From Bathynomus jamesi (Eukaryota > Arthropoda > Malacostraca > Isopoda > Cirolanidae), in the NCBI GenBank assembly GCA_023014485.1, contig JAJOZX010005540.1, forward strand, positions 142,501 to 206,500: a stretch of DNA of 64,000 nt. The letters are read 5' to 3'. The notes beneath the pieces were generated by a model that was not told the DNA's origin, made no database searches, and was given only the letters and a program-made list of their open reading frames with translations. Position 1 is the stretch's first letter, and every line of letters begins with the position of its first letter. Shown here in pieces: positions 31,300 through 41,758 of this stretch. The position numbers and the translations under genes are program-made.

Positions 31300-33123
31300 G
31301 TCCGTAACCAGGGACGGAATCGGCTTCCCCGACTCACCCGGACGGGGAGGGTAGGGGCCACAGGGGGCAAGCCCGGGAGACGAGGATCCCGATTACAGGA
31401 GGCCACAGACTCCGCAGCTGCCTCACCCGTAGTAGAACGAGAGTGGGAAAGTGGAACAGGGAGTTCAGAGGGGGGCTCCCCTGAGGGGGGAGAGAGACGA
31501 CGAGACGGGCCCAGCCGAAACCCCCGACTCCCCACCAGAGGTGGGGCAGGGAGAACCAGATGTTCGAGGGCTCGTCACACCAGACAAGTGCTGACGGGGG
31601 GGGGAAAGATCCACCACAGGTGGGAAAGGTAGATCCAGGAGAGAGACCCGACCACTCTCAGCAGGAGCCGAAGGGAGAGAGACTCCATGAAGAAGGGCCA
31701 GGCCCCTCTCGACCGGGTCCACCGTGGGAACCGAGTCAGTAATCGAGGGTGTCATGGGGCGGTGTACCTCAACCGACACCCGGACACTAGTTGGGGCACC
31801 GGGAGGTGACGCCCCACCAGCCCTCCGTATAGGGGGGGGAGTCCCGAGCGGATTAGGAGCGGCGCGCCGCTTCCCCTCCGGTGAAGAAGGGGAAGCAGGG
31901 CGAGCAGTGGTCATGAACGGGTCTGGAGGACTCCGACCACGGTGACGCTTCCTCCTCCCCTTCGGGGCATCACCTTCCCCACCCGAGAGACGGGTAGGCA
32001 AGGATCCAGACCCCAAGGCCGGAGAGGGAGAAGGGGCACTTGTAGGCAGGGAATCAGACGGGATGACTGAAAGTGAGGCAGGGGGACAAGAAGGTCCCGC
32101 GGCGCCAGGAGGACCACCAACCCCCGGAACTTCCAGGGGGGCACCACTCCGGTAGGCGCCGGGGTAGCACGGGAGGGGCCCGAGGACCCGCCGGAGCCAA
32201 GAGCCGCAGCATAGGACAACCCCCGCCGCGGCTCCCGGTCACGGACCCTATCGCGCGCCTCCCGCGCACTAAGGAATTCGGTAGTCCTTAAGGACCGCAC
32301 CTCGAATTCAAACTTGAAAACGGGGCAGTCCCGAGAGGAGGAAGGGTGGGCCCCGAGCAGTTCGAGCACCGCGGGGGCTTCGTGCATGGGGGAGGGTGCG
32401 CAGGCCCACCGCAGCGGACACATAGCTTACCCTCACGGCGGCACGCAGAGCTAACATGGCCGAACCGGTTGCAGCCAAAGCAGCGAACCGGGTCAGGCAC
32501 ATACGGCCGCACCGAAAACTCGCACGACCGGCGATCACCCACGCCCCAGAACACCTGGGCCGGAGGCACAAGGGAGTCAAAGGTCAGGAGCAGACGAGCG
32601 GACGGGGTAAGAGCACCATCCCGGCGCGACGAAAAGCGGAAGACCTTCGTTACCCCCTGGGGGCAAGATCCTCCTGCAACTCGCCAACCGGGATTGACAG
32701 CAGACGGGAAGCGAAAATGGTGCCCTGACAGCTATTCAGTTGCGGATGGGGAGTCACAGAAACTCTGCAACCCAGAACATCCTGCAACTGTAGAAGGGAC
32801 TCAGTCACCCCCGAAGAACGGGACTTCAAAAGAAGAGACCCATCCTTCAGAGGGCGGATATCATAACGGCAGGGAACCCCACCGTCTTAAGACGCTGAAA
32901 CACCCGTTCCGAGTTGCCCGGAAGGGAGCCAGCGGAAGGGCGGAGAACAAGGAACCTGTCCACCGGACAGAAATTGACAGCAGAGACAGGTCCATGTGTG
33001 ACGGTAACCGACACGAGAGCCAGACGCCGCAGAGGACGAGAGGGGGCCATACGGCTTTAAGGTCAATCTAGCGGAGGCAGAGGCCGCTGAACGACCAGAA
33101 GTAGAAGTCTTATCCAAATCCAA
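31300..33123 (-). pseudogene. LINE ORF1 gag with CCHC zinc knuckles
   Basis: Starts MDLDKTSTSGRSAASASARL. The middle region gives FQRLKTVG, then across frames a gag-like fold; PVRCFGCNRFGHVSSAC (~32510-32460) is a CX2CX4HX4C knuckle. A second follows as LCVRCGGPAHPPPC (CX2CX4HX3C), then CSNCSG. RRGLSYAAAL (~32220) is a common motif after the knuckles. The C-terminal third is Pro/Ser/Arg-rich. Expected to bind element RNA. Several frameshifts, for example near 32950, 32570, 32350 and 32000. Confidence 0.85.
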
Positions 33124-33699
33124 GGACGGGCCAGAGTCAACAGGAGGGGATTAAAGTTTTGAAATTGTACCCATAAACAATAGCATTACAAGAAAGAGAG
33201 CCTCGAACCCAAGGCAATGCACCAATCCGCCGCTGCATCCTTCAAGGCGCAGGCCCAACGTCCCGGGTAGCCCGAACCCCAACCTGACTGTCGTTTTAAA
33301 AACAGCAGATTGGCTCTCCGGAGATTTGTCCGTTAAGGGCCTAGCAAAGACCCAATCCAGACGCAACAGCGGTCCGGGCGCCCAACCGTCCCCAGAGCAC
33401 GGCTCAGCCACGGAGCGATGCCCCCCAGCGGGTGCACCCGATGACCCCAAGACTGCAAAATACAAACAGAGGGGGGTGGGCATACTACAATTGACAGAGG
33501 TCCAAGACCGAGTCAAGACAAGAGAAATTCCGGGAGATACGGAAAAAAAAGGGGAGCAAAAAGAAAAGGAAGGGGAAAAAAAAAAACCTCAACTAGGTAA
33601 CTCTTCGCCCACACCCCGCGAGGAGTTGAGAAAACCCCAACAACCCACGAGGTGTGCGAGCCCCCTCGGCCCGGCAAGCCGGAGTACCTAATCGAGGGG

Positions 33700-33756
33700 G
33701 ATATATATATTATATATATATATATACTGTGTATATATATATATATATATATAAAT
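33700..33756. repeat. (TA)n microsatellite
   Basis: TA runs at the 5' edge of the LINE, interrupted by CTGTG. Confidence 0.9.
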
Positions 33757-33799
33757 TGGTTAAATTCCTATAAGGAGGCGTAACAAAATTCTTTTTACC

Positions 33800-34120
33800 A
33801 GTTTTGGGGGATTAAGCGACGAACACTAGTTTGATTAATACAAAAAAATTGCTAAACCTCACTAACGACTTATATTCTTTTGTCTTGTTTCCATCACCAA
33901 TTTCAGCACGATTTTGAAAGGCACGCGAGAGTCCACCAAACGAATCTTTGTCAGTCTCGGTGTTTTGCAAAGCCTCTTTGACCAATTTGAATTTCGGTCT
34001 TAGCTTCTTTGAATACCGCAAAGCGCTACTTCAGCTCTTTGTTTGACAATTACACCCACATTTTCGCAGGGATTTAAATCAGGTGAGTTTCCAGGTTATT
34101 TTCCCAGTTTAACTTATCAG
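33800..34120 (-). pseudogene. Tc1/mariner transposase C-terminus, DD37E-like
   Basis: Minus strand frames give PGNSPDLNPCENVGVIVKQR (catalytic Glu region, 34105-34045), a break, then KLVKEALQNTETDKDSFGGL ... NRAEIGDGNKTKEY. The layout matches the DD37E protein at 12676 (PGNSPDLNVCEHVGSIMKDR ... GGNTRY). Upstream catalytic sequence is absent. Confidence 0.65.
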
Positions 34121-34277
34121 AAATTGATACACTGTCATCTGTCAAAACTACAGGACACCACCACCCCTAAACCGGTAAAAACGTTTGTTGCACCTCTTAT
34201 TAAAATGTAACTGATTCACAGAATGAGGCTGAAGACGCTGAAGATTATAGTTTGTACAGTCTATCTCCGCACACGCG

Positions 34278-34325
34278 CACGCACACACACACACACCACA
34301 CACACACACGTTATATATATATATG
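34278..34325. repeat. (CA)n and (TA)n microsatellites
   Basis: CACACA units with one interruption, then a TA run touching the LTR. Confidence 0.9.
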
Positions 34326-35791
34326 TAGCGGATCGACAAGAAATAGACCAACAAGTAGACGGACAAATCCTTTCCTTCCACGCTATCATCAAACAGTCTT
34401 GGAAGACACACGTGGACACGGATTCAGAACAATGAAAGTGTGTTTCTTCCCAAAAGGCGCGAACGCAAGCCCTTATTAGCAAAAGGACGCGCGAAGGCGT
34501 CTTAAGATTTGGCGCGAAGACCTACGTCACAGGAACTATGTATAAAAGTGAGCTTCCACTCACACTCATCCTCACTCACTCAGACACTCGCTTTCTACCT
34601 CGTCGAGCAGATCTCATCACGTCAACCGTCCTCCGGCTCCCTGCCGGAGGAGCGGCTTGCTCTTCCTTCAAGGCCTACGATTTATCATCAAGTAAGACCT
34701 TCTACAGACCGCCTGCAGAAGCAATCCTTCGAAGCCCAACCAGAATCACTTCGGGCCTACGGTTTACAAGGTCAGCCTTCAAGTTTCTCTACCGTTCCTC
34801 GAGATATATTCAGCACCTCAGGCCTACGCTTGGCCTAATCCGTGACACGACCAACGCGTGAGCGACCAGCTTCCAGAGGACGATCAACGACACATCGAGC
34901 CTACGGTAATAGGTTCCTTTTCAACACTCCTTCAACAGCGGTTTCATCGTCCCGGTAAGCTAAGTACATCACATTCTAAGTACTCTTGTGAAGCCCACAT
35001 TAGCCTACCGCCGAACGGTAGGCTATACTCCCAAAGTGAGTAATTAAGCGTTCCAACTGACTCTCGTGAAAGAACGCAGTAGACCTATTATCCAATTCAA
35101 GTGTCATTTCAATACCGTAATTCCGCGTATCATCCGTTATGTTCAATTCATATATTTATGTGATAACTAAATATTCTCTTGGCGTAATCACTTAACATCA
35201 CATAATGGTCTTATATATAAATGCTATTTGTGTAATTATTGTCAAGCATTTCAATCCATTATTAGGCCGCATCAATTATTCTATGTGCATCCATACAATC
35301 ATCTAGCCTACTTAATCAGAGTGTCATGTTTTCCATTCAATGTACCAAACGCACGTGCATTCTTTATATCATTTACTAGACCCATTCAATGTTCCATGTT
35401 GCATGCCATTTACATACCATCAATGAGTACATTACTTATTACGTGTCAATTAAGCTATTAACATTTCATCTTATTAACTAAGTCTATGTCATAAGCATAA
35501 CATAAAACTATCAATTAATTACTGTCAATTCTTTGTTATATCAGTGAATAAATAACGGCTTTATTTTCATAATAAAATACAAAACTATAAGGTGTCTTTT
35601 ATAACCGTAATATTAATTTGCTTGGGTGTAATCCAAGCTGGTGACCCTCGCTGCCATTACTGTCACTTCCAATAGTATGGTGGACCTACTCAAATAGCCT
35701 TTCATTAATAAGCAATCAGTCACTGCATCAATTAATCACTAACATACAATCAAATCATTATCACCTTAAACGGCTAAAACTAGGTCCACTA
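34324..35791 (+). mobile_element. Probable long solo LTR
   Basis: Begins TGTAGCGGATC after (TA)n and ends GGTCCACTA before (TA)n; the ends are imperfect inverses. It has a promoter and end-processing layout: CTACGTCACAGG (CRE half site) at 34521-34532, TATAAAA at 34541-34547, and AATAAA signals at 35547 and 35571. CTGGTGACCCTCGCTGCC at 35638-35656 resembles the conserved end-region motif of retrotransposon LTRs. No gag/pol sequence lies on either side, so a solo LTR left by recombination fits best. Family (Gypsy or BEL) is not decidable here. Confidence 0.55.
34541..34548 (+). promoter_or_regulatory. TATA box of the putative LTR
   Basis: TATAAAAG, 11 bases after ACGTCA; a CACTCAC-rich stretch starts ~20 bases downstream, where transcription would begin. 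Confidence 0.5.
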
Positions 35792-35813
35792 TATATATAT
35801 ATATATATATATA

Positions 35814-36547
35814 CAGGGTGTCCCATAAGTCCGGCATCATAGGAAAAAATAAAAAAAAATGCAAAACAAAAGCTTTTATTTACAGAACGTGCTCAATATG
35901 TCCACCATTGGTTTCAATACACAAATTCAGACGTGATACCCAGTCAGCAAGCACACGGTGAATGATGTCAGGAGTAATGGTGTTACATGCACCAATAATG
36001 AGCTGCTGCAAATGTTCAACACTCCTAATTTTCTCTGCGTATACCAGCGCTTTCAAGTGGCCCCCGAGATAAAAATCTAGTGGCGTAAGATCCGGGCTTC
36101 TAGCTGGCCATTCCACAGGCCCTCGACGTCCTATCGAATGACCAGGGAATTGTTGGTACAGGTATTCCCTTACTTAGGTGCTGTAATGTGCAGGAGCGCC
36201 GTCTTGCTGGAACCATGCTGGGAAATTTCCTTCTTCGTTCAAGACAGTGGGAAATGCTTCTTCCTTGAGCATACGTAGGTAGGTGCCTCCAGTGACATAT
36301 TATCGAAAAAGAGGGGGCCTATGATGCGATCCTTCCAAATGCCACACCATACCATCACCCGAGGGTTATTTTGAGACCAGTAGCGGGTGTTCTGTCGATT
36401 TACCTCACCATTTCCATAAAAAACAGCCTCGTCACTGAACAGAATGGTGGACGGGAAATTGGCATCCCGAGCATAAGAAAAATATGAATTATGGTTTGTA
36501 GAAATAGAAAAATATGAATTTCTCCTATGATGCTGGACTTATGGGAC

Positions 36548-36552
<5 letters not shown>
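35814..36552 (-). mobile_element. Tc1/mariner DD41D element, truncated
   Basis: Inverted ends CAGGGTGTCCCATAAGTCCG and its inverse at 36530-36552, beside (TA)n on both sides. The interior holds only the 3' half of a transposase on the minus strand. The interior copies of AAAATATGAATT near 36480-36515 are a local repeat. Confidence 0.82.
35880..36450 (-). pseudogene. DD41D transposase C-terminal half
   Basis: Minus strand: FQQDGAPAHY (second Asp) at about 36225, one stop, then RSPDLTPLDF (third Asp) at ~36100, 41 residues apart, giving DD41D. NRQNTRYWSQNNPRVMVW-like sequence upstream is broken. The C-terminal WVSRLNLCIETNGGHIEHV is intact. The first Asp region and N-terminus are missing. Confidence 0.82.
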
Positions 36553-36591
<39 letters not shown>

Positions 36592-36597
36592 ACACAC

Positions 36598-36652
36598 CGG
36601 GTGAGTCAAAAGTGAGGAAACGTAGGAACTATGTATTTCAATGCAAATACTC

Positions 36653-36688
<36 letters not shown>

Positions 36689-36712
36689 TTGCATTGAAAA
36701 ACATAGTTCATA
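36598..36712. repeat. Inverted repeat around a (TA)n core
   Basis: GGAACTATGTATTTCAATGC (36626) is mirrored by GCATTGAAAAACATAGTTC (36692-36710). The left end CACCGGGTGAGTCAAAAGTG looks like another Tc1/mariner terminus without its partner. Confidence 0.6.
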
Positions 36713-36717
36713 TATAT

Positions 36718-36860
36718 ATGGAATAGCACGCTTAAGCACGCGTGGTTTTTCTATGAAACAAAAATGCCCTCACCAGGATTCGAACCCAGCACCCACTAAG
36801 TGGGAGTTGCGAGCGATACAATCACACTAATACGTGATGAAGTTTAACACAACAAAAAAC
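36718..36860 (-). mobile_element. tRNA-derived SINE (third family)
   Basis: Minus strand: TATCGCTCGCAACTCCCACT, GGGTGCTGGGTTCGAATCCT (B box), GGTGAGGGCATTTTTGTTTC tail. The B-box/tail pair recurs at 37090-37118 in plus orientation. Confidence 0.65.
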
Positions 36861-36984
36861 ACTTGCTCATGCGTGTTATTCCATCTATGGGACCCCAGTG
36901 CCATACCACAGATATTTGAATTAAATCCTGTCATTACCTCGAGTGTGTAGGGTTATCATAAAACACCGTTGGACGCGAAAGTAT

Positions 36985-37118
36985 TGTGTTTCCTTGGTCG
37001 TTTGAATATACGGTAGGTTGAGCTAGCTTTAATAACGTCGTAGCATGATGACAACGCTCGCGACTCCTAGTCAGAAGGTTCCGGGTTCGAATCCAGGTGG
37101 GGCAATTTTGTTTCACAT
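36985..37118 (+). mobile_element. tRNA-derived SINE (third family)
   Basis: CGTAGCATGATGACAACGCT (A-box place), CGACTCCTAGTCAGAAGG, CCGGGTTCGAATCCAGGTGG (B box), GGCAATTTTGTTTCACA tail, then (TA)n. Confidence 0.65.
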
Positions 37119-37307
37119 TATATATATATATATATATATATGTTAATACCCTAAACAATGACGGACAGCATGGCGTCGAGCTGCCGCCTAAAAATATACA
37201 TCATATATTTGTGGCGTCATGTCACGACACCCTGAAAATATCAATAATAACGTGAATATGACACAAACCATGACTTAAATATGATTGCAAAATGACATGA
37301 ATTTCTT

Positions 37308-37571
37308 CAGGGTGTCCCCATAAGTCCGGTCGCATAGGAAAATTTATTTTAAATTAAATTTACAAAATTAATATATTAAAACTAAAACAAATGTTCAAAT
37401 TGATGTCTTGTTTTGGGACCCTTTTTTTTTGTTGCAATGGCTAATATGGAAGTAAGTTACACTCCTCAGGAAAAGACCTCCAATTCGAACATTTGCTTTA
37501 GTTCTAGTGTATTACTTTTGTAAATTTAATTTAAAATAAATTTTCCTATCAGACCGGACTTATGGGACACC

Positions 37572-37574
<3 letters not shown>
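37308..37574. mobile_element. DD41D-derived MITE
   Basis: 267 bp with long inverted ends: CAGGGTGTCCCCATAAGTCC / GGACTTATGGGACACCCTG, continuing inward through AAATTTATTTTAAATTAAAT. An ATG-containing stretch at 37437 reads MANMEVSYTPQEK, the likely start of the parental transposase. Nearly all coding sequence has been deleted. Confidence 0.85.

Positions 37575-37624
<50 letters not shown>
37575..37624. repeat. (TA)n microsatellite
   Basis: About 25 TA units between two Tc1/mariner elements. Confidence 0.95.
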
Positions 37625-37629
<5 letters not shown>

Positions 37630-38890
37630 GGGTTAGACAAAATAATATGAACACCCGCCGATTTCACCGGTTATCTTTACGGACTGCTCAGACACAAAGT
37701 AAACGGTCAAATGACTGGCAAACCTATTTAAATGCGTAACAGAGAGTGTACACGTCATGTTATAACCCTCACGTTGTTTTTACAGATCTGAGTGAATTAT
37801 GAATTAGCAGTTATGAAAGACCTGTCAGACTTCCAAAGAGGGCAAATTGTCGGAGCGCGGATGGCTGGTGCATCGGTGACGAAAACCGCTCAGATGTTCA
37901 ATGTATCCAGAGGAACTGTCTCTATGGTCATGTCTGCATACCAAAACCATGGAAAGACAAGCACCGACAAATGCAATAGTGGACGCAAGAAGAAGCTGTG
38001 TGATCGAGACCGCCGGGTGCTAAAGCGCATTGTGACAAAGAACCATAAGACCACAGCTCCAAAAGTGACTGCAGAGCTTAACCAGCATCTTGCAAGCCCG
38101 GTATCGACCAGAACTGTACATCGCGAGCTCCATGGAGCTGGATACCATAGGAGGGCTGCAATTGCCAAACCCTTCCTTTCGCATCAACATTGAGCGGCGC
38201 AGAAAATGGTGTAATGACCATAAGAATTGGTCAATGGACCGGTGGAAGAATGTAGTCTACTCCGACGAATCCTCCTTTACGCTATTTCCATGTTCCGGTC
38301 GAATTTACGTCTGGAGACAGCCTAAAGATGCTTATGACCCCGACTGCCTGACCCCAACCGTTAAGCATGGAGGCGGATCTGTGATGGTTTGGGCAGCAAT
38401 ATCGTGGAATACTCTTGGCCCAGCTGTAGTACTGCATGGTAGGGTTAACGCCCAGGTCTATCTGTCAATATTGGCTGACCAGGTCCATCCCATGGTCCAA
38501 ACGCTGTTTCCCAATGGCGGCGCCGTCTTCCAGGATGATAATGCACCAATCCACACCGCTGGGGTCGTTAAAAACTGGTTTGAAGAGCATGTTAGTGAAG
38601 TAGAACGCTTGGATTGGCCTCCACAATCCCCGGATCTTAACATTATCGAGCATCTGTGGTGTCAGTTGGAGCAGCAGGTCAGAAGCCGATTCCCACCGCC
38701 GGCGTCTTTGGAGGAACTGGAGCAGGGTTTGCTCGAAGAATGGCTCAGGATTCCTCTAGCCACTGTCCAAAAGCTGTATGAATCAATTCCCGACGCATTG
38801 CAGCTGTTATTGCCGCTAAAGGAGGACCAACTCCATATTAAGAATAAAAACCGCCATTTATCAAGGTGTTCATATTATTTTGCCCAACCC

Positions 38891-38893
<3 letters not shown>
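37625..38893 (+). mobile_element. Tc1 element with DD36E transposase
   Basis: Inverted ends CAGGGGTTAGACAAAATAAT (left) and ATTATTTTGCCCAACCCCTG (right), extending to GAACACC. (TA)n on both sides hides the exact TA duplication. Carries one transposase with few lesions. Confidence 0.92.
37792..38860 (+). pseudogene. DD36E Tc1 transposase, near-intact
   Basis: N-terminal domain MKDLSDFQRGQIVGARMAGA and RVLKRIVTKNHKTTAPKV. The frame breaks near 38165-38185 (after AAIAKPF), and the second ORF continues NIERRRKWCNDHKNWS. First Asp in YSDESSF, GGGSVMVWAAIS box, second Asp in FQDDNAPIH, Glu in SPDLNIIEHLW 36 residues later. The C-terminus LYESIPDALQ ends in altered sequence. One main frameshift separates this copy from a full protein. 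DD36E is the spacing of the IC (incomer) Tc1 family known from fishes and invertebrates. Confidence 0.9.
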
Positions 38894-38939
<46 letters not shown>

Positions 38940-38946
38940 ATATATA
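38894..38946. repeat. (TA)n microsatellite
   Basis: About 50 bp of TA/AT separating two transposons. Confidence 0.95.
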
Positions 38947-38948
38947 TA

Positions 38949-39852
38949 CAGGGCGTCCCAAAAAAATGTATACACACTTTAAATAATTATAAAGGCAGTG
39001 CTTATTAAAATACATTTCATTTTCAAAATGTAATAGAATCTACAGACATTATTTAATTGTTTTGTCAACGCCTGTTTTCAAACTGACGTCCGTTCTGGTC
39101 CAGGCACTGCTGATAACGCGAAGCAATGGAATCGCAAACATCACGAAACATTTCGTTTGGTATTTGTGTGCATTCTCGTTCAATGGCTGCTCTCAATTCA
39201 GCGACTGTTGCAGGTTTTATAGCGTAGACTTTGTCTTTTAAGTATCCCCATAAAAAAAGTCTAGTGGTGTGAGGTCTGGTGAACGCGGAGGGTATTCTAC
39301 GAAACCCCTTCGTCCAATCCACATCCACATCGTGCCAAGTACCACTCGCAATACTCCACTCTTCTGTCCGGATCATCTTCATTAATAACATGGACTAATC
39401 TTGGAATGTAACTTTTCCATTGACAGCGCTTCAAAATGCGTTGGACAGACGATTCTGAAATTCCTACCTCACGACTCACTTGCCGCACAGATTTTCTTGG
39501 ACTTTGGTGATACGTTTCCAGTACTCTTTCTTGCTTTGTGGGGCTTGTCGATGTCCTTGGTCTTCCGGAACGCTTCTTGTGGACATTCTGAACAGTTCCA
39601 TCGGCTTCAAACTTATCTCTAATTCGAGTGATGGTAAGTCGCGTTGGTGGATCTGTTTGAAACTCCCTCCTAAACTGTCTTTGCACTTCAACTGCGTTTT
39701 CACACTTCCAGTAGCATTTTAGAATGAATTTCCTTTGTTCAAAGCTTAGTCTGACTGCCATTATTAATTCTAATGGGTTTAACTTGGAAAGAAAAAACAT
39801 CAATTGAGCTATCAGCTGTTAAAGTGTGTATACATTTTTTTGGGACGCCCTG
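38949..39852 (-). mobile_element. DD41D element with catalytic core deleted
   Basis: 904 bp. Ends CAGGGCGTCCCAAAAAAATG and the exact inverse CATTTTTTTGGGACGCCCTG, TA on both sides. Encodes N- and C-terminal transposase parts fused across an internal deletion. Confidence 0.9.
39065..39803 (-). pseudogene. DD41D transposase lacking first and second Asp
   Basis: Minus strand. The N-terminal part [44 protein letters not shown] linker and [14 protein letters not shown] (second helix-turn-helix) is open to [10 protein letters not shown]. The frame then jumps straight to [20 protein letters not shown] and SRYQQCLDQNGRQFENR. About 150 residues with the first two catalytic Asp are missing, so the DNA-binding half is kept without catalysis. 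Confidence 0.88.
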
Positions 39853-39855
39853 TAT

Positions 39856-39903
<48 letters not shown>

Positions 39904-39929
39904 TCCTATCAGACCGGACTTATGGGACA

Positions 39930-39968
<39 letters not shown>
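39856..39968. repeat. (TA)n tracts around a mariner end fragment
   Basis: Two TA tracts flank CCTATCAGACCGGACTTATG plus GGACACC (39905-39932), which is the right end of the MITE type at 37308-37574. Confidence 0.88.
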
Positions 39969-39970
<2 letters not shown>

Positions 39971-39971
<1 letters not shown>

Positions 39972-40237
39972 TGCGCCTCGGTGATGTAGTGGTTAGCGTC
40001 GCTGACTACGAATCCATCGGCCCCGGGTTCGAGACCCGACGGCAGCCGGCGCGCAGCAAAACCCAGCTGTTCATCCTTCCACACAATAAAGAAAGTGGTT
40101 GTTAGATAAATGGGTACCCTAGGTGGCCTAGTGATTAAGACGCTGGGCTGCTGATGGGGCGTGGTTCGGATTCCACGTTAAACTGTAGATCTAAGGTGGA
40201 GTGAATGAACAATTCGGGCGGAAGCTAACCAAAGGTT
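39971..40237 (+). mobile_element. Dimeric tRNA-derived SINE, best copy
   Basis: First unit: GCGCCTCGGTGATGTAGTGG (A box TGATGTAGTGGTTAGC) and CCCGGGTTCGAGACCC (B box, ~40022-40037). Linker ACACAATAAAGAAAGTGGTT. Second unit: GGTGGCCTAGTGATTAAGAC (A-box-like) and GTGGTTCGGATTCCACG (B box). Tail: GAACAATTCGGGCGGAAGCT, ending AACCAAAGG before (TA)n. The two-unit order shows a tRNA-tRNA dimer. RNA polymerase III transcription is expected from the boxes. Confidence 0.85.
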
Positions 40238-40240
40238 TTA

Positions 40241-40640
40241 TATATGTATATATATATATATATATATATCTTATGATTAAACTACTATTTTTGCATTAAA
40301 ATATATTTTGTTCAAATTAAGTAATTAATTAAAACAACAATTCAAAGAATAATTTTCCAAAGTGACGCCCCCCCCCCCCCCCCCCCCAAATTTAATGCGC
40401 ACGTTCTAGAGACTTCAAACCATTTTCTGGCCATTTTCCCATTTAAAAATTAGTAATTAAATTCGTAAATTTCATAAAACATCAATTAGTTAATTGAAAC
40501 ATTGGAAATGGACAAATGGACAAACTCAAAAATTATACAATTGTTATTAAAAAACCTACTTACACCCAATTAAATTCTAAATTTATTAATTTTTTTAATT
40601 TATTATTTTGATATAGGAGGTACTCAAATAATAATTTTAA
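40241..40640. other. AT-rich sequence with a C tract
   Basis: (TA)n at 40243-40269 and about 20 consecutive C at 40369-40387; otherwise nothing recognised. Confidence 0.6.
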
Positions 40641-40646
40641 GTAGTT

Positions 40647-40876
40647 CCTCGGTGGTTAAGTAATGAGGATCGCTGAGTTCGAATCACGTAAATGGGTACC
40701 CTGGATAGCCAAGTGATTAAGACGCTGGGCTGCTAATAAGGAAGTCGTGAGTTTGAGTTCGGGTGAGGTCATGGGTGATTCGGATTCCACGTTAAGCTAT
40801 GGGTGTAAATAAAGTAGGGCAACAAGATTGACCTCTCGTCAAAATGAACAATTCAGGCGGAAACAATGGAAAGGTT
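40647..40876 (+). mobile_element. Dimeric SINE, rearranged copy
   Basis: The first unit is shortened (CCTCGGTGGTTAAGTAATGA ... GAGTTCGAATCACG). The second unit, GTGATTAAGACGCTGGGCTG, is followed by a ~35-bp insertion repeating B-box-like words, then GATTCGGATTCCACGTTAAG and the family tail. Ends at an (ATC)n array (40879-40913). Confidence 0.75.
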
Positions 40877-40878
40877 TA

Positions 40879-40913
40879 TCATCATCATCATCATCATCAT
40901 CATTATCATCTAT
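40879..40913. repeat. (ATC)n microsatellite
   Basis: About ten ATC units with one ATT interruption at the SINE 3' end. Confidence 0.9.
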
Positions 40914-40914
40914 T

Positions 40915-41725
40915 ATTAAGGGAAAGGTGCTTCGGTAAAGCAGCGAAGTTCCGTGTAACATGAAATTTTTAAACCGTTTGATTCCCTTTACACGTGAAAA
41001 TAGGTTAAAGAAAGGTTCCTTACAAAATTAATTTCCAAAATGGGGACCGCACCAGGAAATTACTGGCTCTCTTTATGACACTATTTACCAAGAAGTTATA
41101 CCAAAAATGGAGCCAACGAGAATACGGTCAATATAACGAACCCTTTATTACTTGGATCGTTAAAAGTTGCGTGCGAAAGTATCAAATCCGCGCCACTAAG
41201 ATTACGGTCTTATCGATAGATGGCGCTGCGTAACATTTACGAGGGGGATTAATAAATGAAAACCTCCGACTACATATTAAAAAAAAAGTTTAAAAATAAT
41301 AATATTTCTACAATAATTCCACTAATATTATTATTATTAGAATCAATAATATTATCAGTAATAGCGGTATTAGTATCAGTAATAAGATAAAACGTCGCTC
41401 ATCCGTTGGTACAATAATTATAAGCGCACATCTCGTAATTTCGTGTGAATCTTGTTTCCTTAAACATTTTAATGACACCTCCTCTCTCATCTTTAGCGCT
41501 CCTTCATCGATCCATTTGGAATTTTTTAGCCAAACAGAAGAGCAGCAAAAATGCTGGTTGGCAGATAAAATCAAAATGGTGTTCGTAAACACAATCATCG
41601 GATAATAATTATCAGTTTAAATATTGTCGAAAAGAGGGTGAAGATGTTTTCGATTTACAACAGCGAATTTTACAATATTTTTACCAGCAAATCAAAAAGA
41701 AGATTGCATACGAAATAGAAAGCAT

Positions 41726-41755
<30 letters not shown>
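40915..41755. other. Unassigned sequence
   Basis: AT-rich with an ATT-rich stretch at 41320-41360; no recognisable element. Confidence 0.4.

Positions 41756-41756
<1 letters not shown>

Positions 41757-41758
<2 letters not shown>

Larger units (their letters stand above)
27505..33690 (-). mobile_element. GC-rich RNase H-bearing LINE, nearly full length
   Basis: About 6.1 kb, GC-rich, against an AT-rich neighbourhood. Minus strand order: 5'UTR 33690-33130, ORF1 (gag) 33123-~31300, ORF2 (EN-RT-RNase H) 31297-27569, short 3' end near 27505-27565 with a T/C run. Both ORFs have frameshifts. Domain order EN-RT-RNase H with a CCHC gag places it with the I-type superfamily; exact clade is not resolved. 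Confidence 0.88.

Noticed and set aside
39971..40237. Functional tRNA genes
   Set aside because: A and B boxes are present, but acceptor stems do not pair and the units are parts of a repeated dimer.
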